Assembly: GCA_040510375.1 (NCBI GenBank)
Contig: JBEVJC010000016.1
Coordinates: 185,444 to 249,443 of the forward strand
Direction of reading: 5' to 3'
DNA: 64,000 bases
From: JBEVJC01 sp040510375
GTDB taxonomy: Bacteria > Bacteroidota > Bacteroidia > Chitinophagales > Chitinophagaceae
Shown here: positions 24,057 through 33,678 of the stretch, piece by piece
How positions within the stretch are numbered: the first letter of the stretch is position 1
Layout of the letters: each line of letters begins with the position of its first letter
Made by a program: the position numbers and the translations under genes
Notes under the pieces: generated by a model
Told to the model about the DNA's origin: nothing
The model's database searches: none
Seen by the model: only the letters and a program-made list of their open reading frames with translations

Positions 24057-25085
24057 CTATTTTTTCAGGTGGGGTATGAGTTGTGATTCGATGATGATTT
24101 TATAATATGCTTCAGGCACAGCCGGATCATCCTTCGATTTATTCATGAGTTCGATCAGGATTTCGGTGGCTTTCTGTCCCTGTATATAAGGGTGCTGCTC
24201 TACTGAAGCAAGCGGTGGGTAAGCACTGTAGCTGCTGATGGGCAGGTTCGCAAAACTTACAAAGCAGATATCTTTATTTATTTTCTTTTTTTGTTTCTGG
24301 GCAAACCGGATGGCGTCAAGTGCCACGTAGTCGTTGAAGGTAACGATGGCAGTTGGTTTTCGTTTTGATTTCAGAAGTTCCTCCATTGCCCGTTGGGTAT
24401 CTTCCAATGTCAGGTCGCTGTTCACTACCAGCGACGGGTCGAATTTCAGCCGGTTTTTTGTCATGGATTGTATATAACCATCCTTGCGTTCCTGGCTGGC
24501 AAAAAGTTTCTCCGGACCGTTAATCATCCCGATCGAGCGGTGACCTTTTTTTATCAGGAACGAAACAGCCTGGATGGTGCCGGAGATCATATTGCAGGCC
24601 ACATAATGTATCTCGTTCATTTTAGGGATCCGGTCAAAAAACACTACCGGGATCCCATATTTCTTCAGGCTCTCAAAGTGGTCATAGTTGACAGTATTCT
24701 TGGATATGGAGATAATGACTCCGTCCACACGGTGGTTCTTCATTGTTTCCACGATTTTTATTTCCCTTTCTTCACTATCGTGCGATTGGCCAAGCAATAC
24801 AGTATACTTGTTTTTTTCAGCTGTATCTTCAATACCGTTGATGGAGGTGGAAAAAAATGCTTCTGATAATTCGGGCAGGATCACACCGATGGTAAATGTT
24901 TTACGTTGCTGGAAAAAAATGGCAGTCTGGTTTGGCTCATAATTAAGTTCCTTGGCCATCTGCTGCACACGCAGTTTTGTACCCAGTCCGATGTTTTTAT
25001 GGTTGTGTAATGCCCTTGATACCGTAGAAAACGAAATGTTCAGCCGCTTCGCGATCTCTTTTATAGTAGTGGGTTTCTGTTCCAT
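24057..25085 (-). CDS. LacI-family transcriptional regulator
   Basis: 342 residues: N-terminal HTH (TTIKEIAKRLNISFSTVSRALHNH, residues ~6-29), hinge helix (LRVQQMAKELNYEPN), and a periplasmic-binding-protein-like effector domain (FTIGVILPELSEAFFSTSINGIED to the end). It probably binds the GCAAACGTTTGC sites found at five promoter regions, including its own at 25130. The effector should be a sugar or sugar phosphate of the pathway. It forms an operon with the downstream kinase. Confidence 0.94.
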   Translation of the reverse strand: MEQKPTTIKEIAKRLNISFSTVSRALHNHKNIGLGTKLRVQQMAKELNYEPNQTAIFFQQRKTFTIGVILPELSEAFFSTSINGIEDTAEKNKYTVLLGQSHDSEEREIKIVETMKNHRVDGVIISISKNTVNYDHFESLKKYGIPVVFFDRIPKMNEIHYVACNMISGTIQAVSFLIKKGHRSIGMINGPEKLFASQERKDGYIQSMTKNRLKFDPSLVVNSDLTLEDTQRAMEELLKSKRKPTAIVTFNDYVALDAIRFAQKQKKKINKDICFVSFANLPISSYSAYPPLASVEQHPYIQGQKATEILIELMNKSKDDPAVPEAYYKIIIESQLIPHLKK

Positions 25086-25129
25086 TGCTGTAAGATAAAA
25101 TGTTTTTAGCCAGAACTATGAATTAGGGT

Positions 25130-25141
25130 AAAACGTTTGCA
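25130..25141. promoter_or_regulatory. LacI-type operator 2 (lacI/nagX-like)
   Basis: AAAACGTTTGCA in the 94-bp divergent region between lacI and the DUF5009 gene. Identical over 12 bp to operator 1. It could give autoregulation. Confidence 0.82.
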
Positions 25142-25179
25142 TCCGGTAATTTCCTGACCTTTTAATAGTTTTCCTGAAT

Positions 25180-26313
25180 ATGCAGACAACCGTAAACCCA
25201 GACCTTACAGACAGGCCGTCACAACTTACACGCCTGCTTTCGCTTGATGTAATGCGCGGACTCATTATGATCCTCCTTGCTGCTGAAAGTTGCGCGGTTT
25301 ATGTTGCGCTGGACGGACAGTTTCCGGATGGCATCACCCATGCTGTAGTTAACCAGTTCTTCCATCACCCATGGCATGGCCTGCGGGTCTGGGATCTTGT
25401 GCAGCCAGCCTTTATGACCATGGCCGGCGCAGCACTGTACATTTCCTGGTTTTACAAATCACAGAAGGGGGTAAGCTGGGAACAAAATTTCCGGCATGTA
25501 GCCATCCGCTGCCTGAAATTATTTATCTGTGGCACCGCGCTTCATTGTGTGTACGCGGGTAAGATGGTCTGGGAACTCTGGAATGTGCTTACACAACTTT
25601 CATTTACCACGCTGATAGGTTACCTCATAATCCGGAAATCGTCTGCTTTCCAGATCGCCTTCTCTGCAGGATTGTTGTTGTTGACAGAAATACTTTACCG
25701 GACTGTACTCCTGCCGGGCTACGACCAGCCCTTTACTGAGTCGCACAATTTTGGTTCCTGGTTCGATGTACTCGTAATGGGTAAAATAAATAACGACGGT
25801 TGGGTAGCGATCAATATCATCCCCACTGCAGCACATACTATCTGGGGAATGGTGGCCGGAAAATTGTTGATCAGCGCCAGAACCGGCAACAATAAAATAA
25901 AAATCCTGCTGCTGGCCGCACTGGCCGCGTTGGTGATTGGTTACACTCTGGACTTTTCCGGTATTACCCCAATCATAAAACGTATCAGCACTTCATCTTT
26001 TGCCCTGGTATCTGGCGGATGGGTATTGGCAATACTGGCCCTGCTTTATTTCATCATTGATATACGGAAGTGGAATAAGTATGCCTGGATTTTTGTGGTG
26101 GTTGGTATGAACGCCATTTTTATTTACCTGTTTTTTGAAACGGTGGGTATACAATGGGTAAATCCCACTGTGGCCATATTTACCAATGGATTCACCGGAT
26201 TGTTTGGAGCCCCTGCCGGAATGCAGGCGATAATAGCGGCCCTGGTTACCCTGTTCCTTGAATGGTGTCTTTGTTACTGGCTGTACAAAAAGAAGATATT
26301 TTTTAAACTATAA
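25180..26313 (+). CDS. NagX-like / DUF5009 multispanning membrane protein
   Basis: 377 residues with about ten transmembrane helices. N-terminal RLLSLDVMRGLIMILLAAES and WHGLRVWDLVQPAFMTMAGAALYIS identify the heparan-alpha-glucosaminide N-acetyltransferase-like (DUF1624/DUF5009) family; NagX of GlcNAc regulons belongs here. It may acetylate or transport amino sugars across the inner membrane; the exact role is not established. Divergent from lacI with a shared operator. Confidence 0.87.
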   Translation: MQTTVNPDLTDRPSQLTRLLSLDVMRGLIMILLAAESCAVYVALDGQFPDGITHAVVNQFFHHPWHGLRVWDLVQPAFMTMAGAALYISWFYKSQKGVSWEQNFRHVAIRCLKLFICGTALHCVYAGKMVWELWNVLTQLSFTTLIGYLIIRKSSAFQIAFSAGLLLLTEILYRTVLLPGYDQPFTESHNFGSWFDVLVMGKINNDGWVAINIIPTAAHTIWGMVAGKLLISARTGNNKIKILLLAALAALVIGYTLDFSGITPIIKRISTSSFALVSGGWVLAILALLYFIIDIRKWNKYAWIFVVVGMNAIFIYLFFETVGIQWVNPTVAIFTNGFTGLFGAPAGMQAIIAALVTLFLEWCLCYWLYKKKIFFKL

Positions 26314-26399
26314 TAGTTGTTCCGTCCGGCTGTTGGTAATTTTTATTTCCAAATTCCCCGCAACGATAACTGGTACCCGGTGCAAAATTTAAAATTCAC

Positions 26400-26433
26400 G
26401 CAAACGTTTTACTGGACTATGCAAACGCTTGCA
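26400..26433. promoter_or_regulatory. Double LacI-type operator 3a/3b before epimerase
   Basis: GCAAACGTTTTA at 26400-26411 and GCAAACGCTTGC at 26421-26432. Their centres are 21 bp apart, two helical turns, so two dimers would sit on the same face of the DNA. The rest of 26314-26589 holds no gene. Confidence 0.78.
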
Positions 26434-26589
26434 CGACCCCGATCCCGCCATTTACACTGTCGCCCGTTTTTTTTTAAACTTTTTAATGGTGAAATTAGGT
26501 GACCGAATTATGCTGCCAGCATATAACTGGGTTCTGTTGTAGAATCCGGATTTATAATCAGGAGCCGGAACAAATACAAAAAGGAATCA

Positions 26590-27660
26590 GTGGAATTAAA
26601 ATCTCATGGTTATCCGGTCCCTGCAGGACAAAGTCAGGAGGCAGCTGCAACAAGTTTTTACACTGTTATGAACAGTAAAGGAACCAGGTTAGTTTTGTGC
26701 GATTGTGGTGCGGCCGTTGTATCGTTGTTTGTACCCGACAGGAACGGCGACTACGCAGATATTGTTTTGGGTTACGATACACCGCAGCATTACCTGAATG
26801 ACGACTACTACCTGGGAACAGTTGTTGGCAGGTATGCCAACCGGATAGCAGGGAACAGCGTGAAAATAGAGGACCTTGAGTACAGTTTATCGACACGGCA
26901 GGGAGGTTATCACCTGCACGGCGGTGCGATAGGGTTTAATAAAAAAATATTTAAGGCAGCGCCTTTTAAAAATACTAAGGACTCCGGAGTCGTATTCAGT
27001 TACACGAGTCCCGATATGGAAGAAGGATTCCCTGGCGAATTCAGGCTGGAGGTTGTATACACACTGGATGAACAGGATTTATGGACTATCGAATACAGGG
27101 GTATTTCAAACAAGACAACGATTGTAAATCTCACCCAGCATACCTATTTCAATCTTTCAGGGGATGCGGGGAACCGGATAGATGACCATGAGTTCAGGAT
27201 ATTCAGTGACCGTTACCTGCCGGTAAATGATTTGCAGGTTCCAACCGGTGAACTGGCAGAGGTGGCCAACACGCCTTTTGATTTTACGGAGTTCAGGAAA
27301 ATCGGAACAGAAGAAGTACATATCCATGAGCAACTGGCAAGAAGTAATGGTTACGATCACAGTTTTGTACTGGAAACAGAGCACTCCCTGGAAATGAAAC
27401 ATGCGGTATCCGTGAAAGAACCAGTTTCGGGCAGGCAGCTTGATGTGTTCACCACGGAACCTTCAGTTCATTTTTATACAGGCAATTTCCTGGATAATGT
27501 AAAAGGCAAAAATGAAATAGTTTATAATAAACGTTCGGGGTTTTGCCTGGAAACCCAGCACTTCCCGGATTCACCCAATCACCCGCATTTCCCTTCCACA
27601 GAACTGAAGGCTGGTGAGCAGTTTTATAGTAAGACTATTTTCAAATTTTGTGCAGGATAA
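26590..27660 (+). CDS. galM: Aldose 1-epimerase (galactose mutarotase-like)
   Basis: 356-residue cytoplasmic enzyme that interconverts alpha and beta anomers of free sugars. Motifs: VVGRYANRIAGN, GGYHLHGGAIGFNKKIF, the catalytic His region NLTQHTYFNLSG, and the catalytic Glu region CLETQHFPDSPNHPHFPS. The start is a GTG at 26590, preceded by AAGGAATCA; no nearer in-frame ATG gives the complete N-terminus. Two operators 160-190 bp upstream tie it to the amino-sugar regulon. Confidence 0.9.
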   Translation: MELKSHGYPVPAGQSQEAAATSFYTVMNSKGTRLVLCDCGAAVVSLFVPDRNGDYADIVLGYDTPQHYLNDDYYLGTVVGRYANRIAGNSVKIEDLEYSLSTRQGGYHLHGGAIGFNKKIFKAAPFKNTKDSGVVFSYTSPDMEEGFPGEFRLEVVYTLDEQDLWTIEYRGISNKTTIVNLTQHTYFNLSGDAGNRIDDHEFRIFSDRYLPVNDLQVPTGELAEVANTPFDFTEFRKIGTEEVHIHEQLARSNGYDHSFVLETEHSLEMKHAVSVKEPVSGRQLDVFTTEPSVHFYTGNFLDNVKGKNEIVYNKRSGFCLETQHFPDSPNHPHFPSTELKAGEQFYSKTIFKFCAG

Positions 27661-27797
27661 TACAGAAACACGTGTTACCGGTGATAGTGTATAGGAATGT
27701 TTAATGTATATGGTGCTGAAAGGAATGGCTGCCGGATAATTGTTACGCGCAGGCTGAAATTCCCGGCAGGAAAGGATTTCAGGAGAATGAAAATTCC

Positions 27798-27809
27798 GCA
27801 AACGTTTGA
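27798..27809. promoter_or_regulatory. LacI-type operator 4 before susC
   Basis: GCAAACGTTTGA, centred 41 bp upstream of the TATATTTG element. It sits upstream of the core promoter, as operators 1, 2 and 5 do. Confidence 0.78.
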
Positions 27810-27844
27810 CTGGCTTTCGCCGATTTACGGATGCATGATTCGGT

Positions 27845-27852
27845 TATATTTG
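27845..27852 (+). promoter_or_regulatory. -7 promoter element of susCDE operon
   Basis: TATATTTG, perfect TAnnTTTG, 58 nt before the susC ATG. No good TTG was seen at -33, consistent with a regulated promoter. Confidence 0.6.
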
Positions 27853-27909
27853 TTAACACACTGAGAATACCAGACGACAACCCCATTAGTAAACTCAGAC
27901 AAAACTGCT

Positions 27910-30900
27910 ATGATGAAGAACACGCAATTGCTTACTGCCAGTATTTTTCGTTCGGGTAACCGACGGATACTAGCCCTTCTTATGTTATTTGTGTTGGGGA
28001 GCTCTGCGGCAGATGCGCAGAAGCAGATCTCCGGCGTTGTAGTGGACAGTGCAGGTACAATGCTGCCTGATGTTACTGTCCAGGTTAAAGGTTCCCCCAA
28101 TGCTGTTTCTTCCGGTCGTTCAGGCAAATTCACTATTGATGCACTGGAGACCGATGTACTTGTTTTTTCTTCTGTTGGTTTTGTAACAAGGGAAGTAAGA
28201 GCCGGCTCTTCTGCAATCGTTATGCTGACCCATACTGCTACTTCACTTGGTGAGGTGGTGATAGTGGGATATGGAACCCGTCGCCGGAGGGATCTTTCAA
28301 GTTCCATTTCAAGTGTGAAGGGTGAAGACCTGCGTAAGTCGCCGGTAGCAACCATCGACCAGGCACTACAGGGTCGCGCTGCTGGTGTGCAGGTTACTTC
28401 CAGTACCGGTGATCCAGGTGGGGCAATCAGCGTGCGCATCCGCGGGATATCAACTGCAAGCCCTTCGGGAAGCAATGATCCGTTATATGTAATTGACGAT
28501 ATCGTACAACCGGGTGGAATAACTTTCCTTAATCCTGCTGACATAGAAAGTATCGACATCCTGAAAGATGCTTCCGCACTTTCCATCTATGGAGTGAGGT
28601 CGGCAAATGGAGTAGTACTGATTAAAACCAAGAAGGGTACATCGGGACAAAAAACAAAAGTCACATTTGATGGTTTCACCGGCGTGTCTGAAGTATGGCG
28701 CCAACTCGACGTGCTGAGCGTCCGCGAAAAAGCTGCCCTCAATACCGAGATTATCCGGGGTTTCAATGATCGCTTCAGTGGCAATCCCGCTTTTACACCC
28801 ATACCCGTCAATCCTGAATGGGCAACTCCTGATCGTATTGCCAACCTTCCAGCGAACGGAACCAACTGGCAGGACGAAGTATTCCAGACCGGTACAATCC
28901 GCGATGTCACACTGGGCATCTCCGGAGGTGGTAAAGGATCTTCTTATTATTTTTCTGTTGGTAACCGCGATGACGAAGGCACCATACTTAAAAGTGAGTT
29001 TGGCCGCACATCAGTAAGAGGTAATGTGGAAGCCGATGCCACACCCTGGCTCAGGGTTGGTTTAAACTCTACATACAGCACATCAAAACGCAGGGTCACT
29101 GCAGGTACCAATGACGACCGTACCGGTTTTATGCAGGGAGCTTTGTTCTCCTCACCTGATATACCTGTTTATAATGGCAGTGGCGGATTTGGTGTTGCAC
29201 CAACACCAAACATTTACTGGTATGGCAACCTGTACAATCCAGTTAACATTATTTCAAGCAGTAACCCAAAGTATACCGACAACAATGTTTTCGGAAGTGT
29301 ATTCGCACAACTTAAACTGCCTTTCAATATAATCTTCCGTTCCACATTTGCGGCCGGCCAGTTCTCCGGATCCTACTCCGTATTCAGCGGAAGCCAGGTG
29401 GGTGGCGCAGCAGCTCCAAGGCCCAATACATCATTATTTGCAGGTGAGTATAGCGGCACCAACTGGAACTGGGATAACTATGCAACCTGGACAAACCAGA
29501 CCAACGGTCATAATACTGAAGTAACCGCGGGTTATGTTTCCCAACTGATCACCAGCCGTTCAACCAATTACAGCCAGAGTAATTTCCAGGACCAGGATCC
29601 CGATTTCCAGTATCCAGGTCTGGGTGATCCGGCTACATTAAGTTTTCCATTCAGTGCACCTTCAGAAATTGCTTATTATTCTTACTTCGGAAGGGTGAGT
29701 TATAACTATAAAGAAAAATATTATGTGCAGCTTTCCGCAAGAAGGGATGCGGGCTCACCTTCTTTTATCACCGATAAACCAGCAGGTACATTCCCTGCAG
29801 GGTCAGTAAAATGGAGGGTCTCGAATGAAAAATTCATGGAGGGCTTCAAGCTGTTCTCCGACCTGAGCTTCAGGGGTAGTTATGGCGAAATGGGAAATAT
29901 TGGGAATACACCGTATCCCGGATATTCACTGGTTAAACTGAATTCCAATTATCCTTTTAACGGTTCTTCAGTAGGCGGCGTATCACTGGGCCAGTTTCCA
30001 AGCGTTACAGGTAGTACATGGGAACGTCTTCGCCAGCTGGATATCGGATTGGATGCGGGTTTACTCGACAACAAAATCGTTATTACCCTGGATTGGTACA
30101 ACAGGATTACGAGGGGCATGAGGGTAGTGCCTAAACTAAGGCCAATCTTTGGTGTGTCCGCAACTCCGCCACTTATCAATCTTGAAGGCGACAATGTGAA
30201 GAATACCGGGTTTGAAATGGCTGTTACCTATAATGGTAATGCGGGCGGTGTTACGTACAGCATCAGCGGGAACGGAAGTTTTAACCAGAATAAAATCGTA
30301 AATCTGGGGGACATAGATTTTATTGCCCCTCCGGATGCCTCACTGGTGGGCGCCTACCAGCCTTCAAGGACACTTGTCGGACATCCGATATCTGCCTTCT
30401 ACGGATTTGTTTCGGATGGTATTTACCAGAACGAACAGGAGATTGCAGCCGGACCGGTTGACCGTATTGGCCAGCAGCTTAGCCCGGGTGACCTGCGTTA
30501 CAAGGATCTTAATAAAGACGGGGAAATTGATGAAGATGATCGCACGGTTATCGGGAACCCGACACCAAAGTTTACATATGGCCTCAACCTTTCTGCTGCC
30601 TACAAGGGATTTGATTTCAGTATGCTGATGCAGGGTGTAACAGGGAATGATATCTATAATTACCTCTACCAGCAGGGTACCATGGGTGATCCGCGTTATA
30701 ACGAAGGCATCAATCGCCTGAGTGATGTTAATGATCGCTGGACCCCGGACAACCCGGGCGGTAAACTCCCACGTGTTTCTTTCCGTGATAATGATTATTC
30801 AAAGAATAGCCGCTTCTCCGATTTCTGGTTGCAGAGTGGATCATACCTCCGTGTGAAAAACATCCAGGTAGGGTATACACTGGACAAATCACTTACTGCT

Positions 30901-31110
30901 AAAGTCGGTATTGAAAGATTCCGCGTATATCTGAGTGCAAGTAACCTGTTGACATTTACAAAATACAAAGGATTTGATCCGGAGATCGGAATCAACTCCA
31001 CCGGTTATACGGATGTGTTTTCTGCAAACCGCGACCTGCAGCTTGGCGTTGATCGTGGTGTTTATCCGCAACCAAGGATGCTTTTGTTTGGAATAAATGT
31101 TGGATTTTAA
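27910..31110 (+). CDS. susC: SusC/RagA-family TonB-linked outer-membrane transporter
   Basis: 1066 residues. Signal peptide, then a carboxypeptidase-like regulatory domain (QISGVVVDSAGTMLPDVTVQ, residues ~39-110), the TonB box and SusC signature region (LGEVVIVGYGTRRRRDLSSSIS), a plug (ALQGRAAGVQVTSSTGDPGG, SIDILKDASALSIYGVRSANGV) and a 22-strand barrel ending in a Phe. It imports oligosaccharides bound by the partner SusD encoded 23 bp downstream. Substrate inferred from the regulon: an N-acetylhexosamine-containing glycan. Confidence 0.95.
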   Translation: MMKNTQLLTASIFRSGNRRILALLMLFVLGSSAADAQKQISGVVVDSAGTMLPDVTVQVKGSPNAVSSGRSGKFTIDALETDVLVFSSVGFVTREVRAGSSAIVMLTHTATSLGEVVIVGYGTRRRRDLSSSISSVKGEDLRKSPVATIDQALQGRAAGVQVTSSTGDPGGAISVRIRGISTASPSGSNDPLYVIDDIVQPGGITFLNPADIESIDILKDASALSIYGVRSANGVVLIKTKKGTSGQKTKVTFDGFTGVSEVWRQLDVLSVREKAALNTEIIRGFNDRFSGNPAFTPIPVNPEWATPDRIANLPANGTNWQDEVFQTGTIRDVTLGISGGGKGSSYYFSVGNRDDEGTILKSEFGRTSVRGNVEADATPWLRVGLNSTYSTSKRRVTAGTNDDRTGFMQGALFSSPDIPVYNGSGGFGVAPTPNIYWYGNLYNPVNIISSSNPKYTDNNVFGSVFAQLKLPFNIIFRSTFAAGQFSGSYSVFSGSQVGGAAAPRPNTSLFAGEYSGTNWNWDNYATWTNQTNGHNTEVTAGYVSQLITSRSTNYSQSNFQDQDPDFQYPGLGDPATLSFPFSAPSEIAYYSYFGRVSYNYKEKYYVQLSARRDAGSPSFITDKPAGTFPAGSVKWRVSNEKFMEGFKLFSDLSFRGSYGEMGNIGNTPYPGYSLVKLNSNYPFNGSSVGGVSLGQFPSVTGSTWERLRQLDIGLDAGLLDNKIVITLDWYNRITRGMRVVPKLRPIFGVSATPPLINLEGDNVKNTGFEMAVTYNGNAGGVTYSISGNGSFNQNKIVNLGDIDFIAPPDASLVGAYQPSRTLVGHPISAFYGFVSDGIYQNEQEIAAGPVDRIGQQLSPGDLRYKDLNKDGEIDEDDRTVIGNPTPKFTYGLNLSAAYKGFDFSMLMQGVTGNDIYNYLYQQGTMGDPRYNEGINRLSDVNDRWTPDNPGGKLPRVSFRDNDYSKNSRFSDFWLQSGSYLRVKNIQVGYTLDKSLTAKVGIERFRVYLSASNLLTFTKYKGFDPEIGINSTGYTDVFSANRDLQLGVDRGVYPQPRMLLFGINVGF

Positions 31111-31133
31111 TAAATAACAATAAATCTCATCAT

Positions 31134-32690
31134 ATGCAAAAAAGAACACGGGTTCTTGCTCTCCTGTTGGCGGTCCCTGTGGCCTGTGCAATCATTTACG
31201 GCTGCAAAAAAAGTTTTATCGACCGAAGGCCAATCGGACAGTATACAATAGAAAATTATTTTACCACTGATGAACGCGCGTTCCAGGGCGTTGTAGGTGT
31301 GTATGATGTTCTCGGGTGGAACCGCACCTTTGATAAAATGTTCTGGTCGCTGGGCGATGGCGGTTCAGATGATACACCTATCGGACTCAATCGTGATGAC
31401 GGTAGCCCGCCCTATGTAGGTATCAACCCAGTAGTGGACTACACCAATGTATCCGCTGCCAAACTGAGTCCTGCCATGGAAAATGTTTACAAAGGATTTT
31501 ACGAAGGTGTATACCGCGCAAACGTTGTTATCGCAGCACTGGAAAAAAGCACGATTGACCAGGCGAAAATTGATCGTTATATAGCAGAGGTGAAGACACT
31601 TCGCGCGATCTACTATTTCATGCTTGTGAATTATTATGGTGGTGTGCCACTTTATACTACCGCAATTAATCCCGGTGATGAATCTTCTGTTTCAATGGCG
31701 AAAGCAACTGTAAGGGAAGTTTATGACCTGATTGAAGGCGATCTGGTGGCAAGTGTTGCTGCACTTCCGACCAAGGGCCAAACGGTTTCTGAAAATATGA
31801 CCGGCCGCATCACAAAGGGCGCTGCACTTACCTTGCTGGCCAAGGCCTACCTGTTCGATAAAAAATACACTGAAGCTGCAGCTGCTGCACAGCAGGTAAT
31901 CAACCTCGGTGAATACTCGCTGAACAATGACTACTATGCAAACTTTATGCAGGGCACCAGCAACGGAGTGGAATCGATCTGGGAAATCATGCGCGCAGAA
32001 AACTATACCGATAATGGTGGAGGATGGGGTGCCGATTCTTTTGACGGCACCGGTACACCAGTAGCCGTAGGGTGTGGCGGCTGGGGCCAGAACTCTCCTT
32101 CAGGTGATCTCTTCAACCAGTTTGAAACTAATGATATCCGTCGTCAGTACACGGCAACCCTGACCACCGATGTACTGCAGGGTGTCCAGATGTGTGGTAC
32201 TCCGGAAGCCCCAGGTATGGCCAAACACGTTATACCCGGAAAGGCCGAAGGTGATTTCCCGCGGAGTGATGTCATTGCGCTGAACTGGGTGCTGTTCCGT
32301 TATGCAGATGTGTTGCTGATGAAATCGGAAGCACTTGCGGCAGCTGCTACCGCCACTGCAACAGCACCGGTGGATGCAGTGAGCGCGCTGATGGAAGTCA
32401 GGGGCAGGGCAGGTCTTACAAGTCCCACCACTGTTGAATTCCAGGCCTATACCGCCGAGCAGCTGCTGCGTTATGTCCGCAGTGAACGCAGGAGGGAACT
32501 TGGTATGGAAGCATGGAGGTTATTCGACCTGCGCCGCTGGGGTGCTGATTCAACCCGTAATGCGCTTATCCGTGTAGGAAAAATAAACACTACCGATCGC
32601 CCCTGGAATGACGCGTACCTGTTGTATCCGTTCCCCCAGGCCGAGGTTGAATTAAGTAAGGGTGCGCTTGTCCAGAACCCCGGATATTGA
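31134..32690 (+). CDS. susD: SusD/RagB-family glycan-binding lipoprotein
   Basis: 518 residues, surface lipoprotein capping the SusC barrel. Leader LALLLAVPVACAIIYGC, N-terminal SusD-like domain, TPR-like helices (YIAEVKTLRAIYYFMLVNYYGG, a family hallmark), and the C-terminal RagB/SusD domain with NWVLFRYADVLLMKSEALA and RSERRRELGMEAWRLFDLRRWG. All hallmarks are intact. Co-transcribed with susC. Confidence 0.95.
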   Translation: MQKRTRVLALLLAVPVACAIIYGCKKSFIDRRPIGQYTIENYFTTDERAFQGVVGVYDVLGWNRTFDKMFWSLGDGGSDDTPIGLNRDDGSPPYVGINPVVDYTNVSAAKLSPAMENVYKGFYEGVYRANVVIAALEKSTIDQAKIDRYIAEVKTLRAIYYFMLVNYYGGVPLYTTAINPGDESSVSMAKATVREVYDLIEGDLVASVAALPTKGQTVSENMTGRITKGAALTLLAKAYLFDKKYTEAAAAAQQVINLGEYSLNNDYYANFMQGTSNGVESIWEIMRAENYTDNGGGWGADSFDGTGTPVAVGCGGWGQNSPSGDLFNQFETNDIRRQYTATLTTDVLQGVQMCGTPEAPGMAKHVIPGKAEGDFPRSDVIALNWVLFRYADVLLMKSEALAAAATATATAPVDAVSALMEVRGRAGLTSPTTVEFQAYTAEQLLRYVRSERRRELGMEAWRLFDLRRWGADSTRNALIRVGKINTTDRPWNDAYLLYPFPQAEVELSKGALVQNPGY

Positions 32691-32719
32691 TCATCAGCAT
32701 ATTTATAAAATAAACTATT

Positions 32720-33541
32720 ATGCAAACTTTTCTTCCAAACCGACGATTGCTGAGTTTACTGTCAATATCCCTGTTTTGCCTGGGGATATTCTATAGCTGC
32801 TCCAAATCCGATAACAACGGGTCATTTGATGTGAATAATTCACTGACCTTGTTCAAGCTGGATAATAATAACAATTCGCTCGACCTGACAACGGCCGACA
32901 CTGTGGCTAGCCAGTCTGGCGTACAGGGAAAATACATCCTGGTTTCCGGTGCAACCGGGGCTTCGAAAGGGCTTGAGACGATCAGGTTGAAACTGATGAC
33001 TACCGGCGACTCATTATTGACAGAGGTTATAATCTCTTCGTTTTTCAAACCTGAATATCATGTCATCAATACCCAGCTGCTTATCCCCGTGGCTGCCCGT
33101 GGAATGGCTTATAAAATTTCTGTAGAAGTACTTGACAAAGCAGGTGAAATGGTTGGCACCGGCAATTTCTTCGGTCTCGATGTACTTACCTGCGATCCGT
33201 TGCCACCATGCCTGGTGACTAACCAGATCACGGTGATGGTACAGACCCCGCCGGGCACACCGGACGAAACGCTGTACCTATTCGGCAGTCTCAATGGCTG
33301 GAACAGGGGTGATGTAGCTTTCCAGTTGCACAAAAATCCAGATGTTCCGAATTGTTATTGTGTGACCATCCCTTACCCTCCTGGTTATTCGGACTGGCAG
33401 GTTAATGAGGTGTATGTTACGCGTGGTTTATATGAAAATGATGCAGTTACTACCGGAGGGGATTCATTCATCGCGGCATATAATACAACGGAAATGGGAC
33501 CGCTCTGGAAAATAACAGTTCCGAAATGGAGAGATCAATAA
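32720..33541 (+). CDS. SusE-like surface lipoprotein with starch-binding-like domain
   Basis: 273 residues. Lipoprotein leader (LSISLFCLGIFYSC), an Ig-like middle region, and a C-terminal domain reading VMVQTPPGTPDETLYLFGSLNGWN followed by FQLHKNPDVPNCYCVTIPYP, which resembles the CBM20/SusE-F carbohydrate-binding fold. It follows susD by 29 bp and precedes a strong terminator, so it is the third gene of the susCDE unit. It probably helps hold glycan at the cell surface. Confidence 0.72.
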   Translation: MQTFLPNRRLLSLLSISLFCLGIFYSCSKSDNNGSFDVNNSLTLFKLDNNNNSLDLTTADTVASQSGVQGKYILVSGATGASKGLETIRLKLMTTGDSLLTEVIISSFFKPEYHVINTQLLIPVAARGMAYKISVEVLDKAGEMVGTGNFFGLDVLTCDPLPPCLVTNQITVMVQTPPGTPDETLYLFGSLNGWNRGDVAFQLHKNPDVPNCYCVTIPYPPGYSDWQVNEVYVTRGLYENDAVTTGGDSFIAAYNTTEMGPLWKITVPKWRDQ

Positions 33542-33558
33542 TTAATTTTTTTTATAGC

Positions 33559-33597
33559 GTTCCCCCGGGATTTATTTGCCCCGGGGGAACTATTTTT
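33559..33597 (+). terminator. Terminator after susCDE
   Basis: GTTCCCCCGGG (33559-33569) pairs with CCCGGGGGAAC (33580-33590) over a 10-nt loop, then TATTTTT. One of the strongest hairpins in the window. Some readthrough into the glycosidase genes is possible. Confidence 0.88.
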
Positions 33598-33678
33598 AAA
33601 CTGTTACCGGCCGCATTCATGACTGCACATTGACTACCGGTTTACTTTTGAGTCCAGTCCTTTTCGAAAATCAAACCC

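Noticed and set aside
27825..28586. 253-codon open frame on the minus strand over the susC start
   Set aside because: Antisense to the susC regulatory domain and its promoter; no homology pattern.
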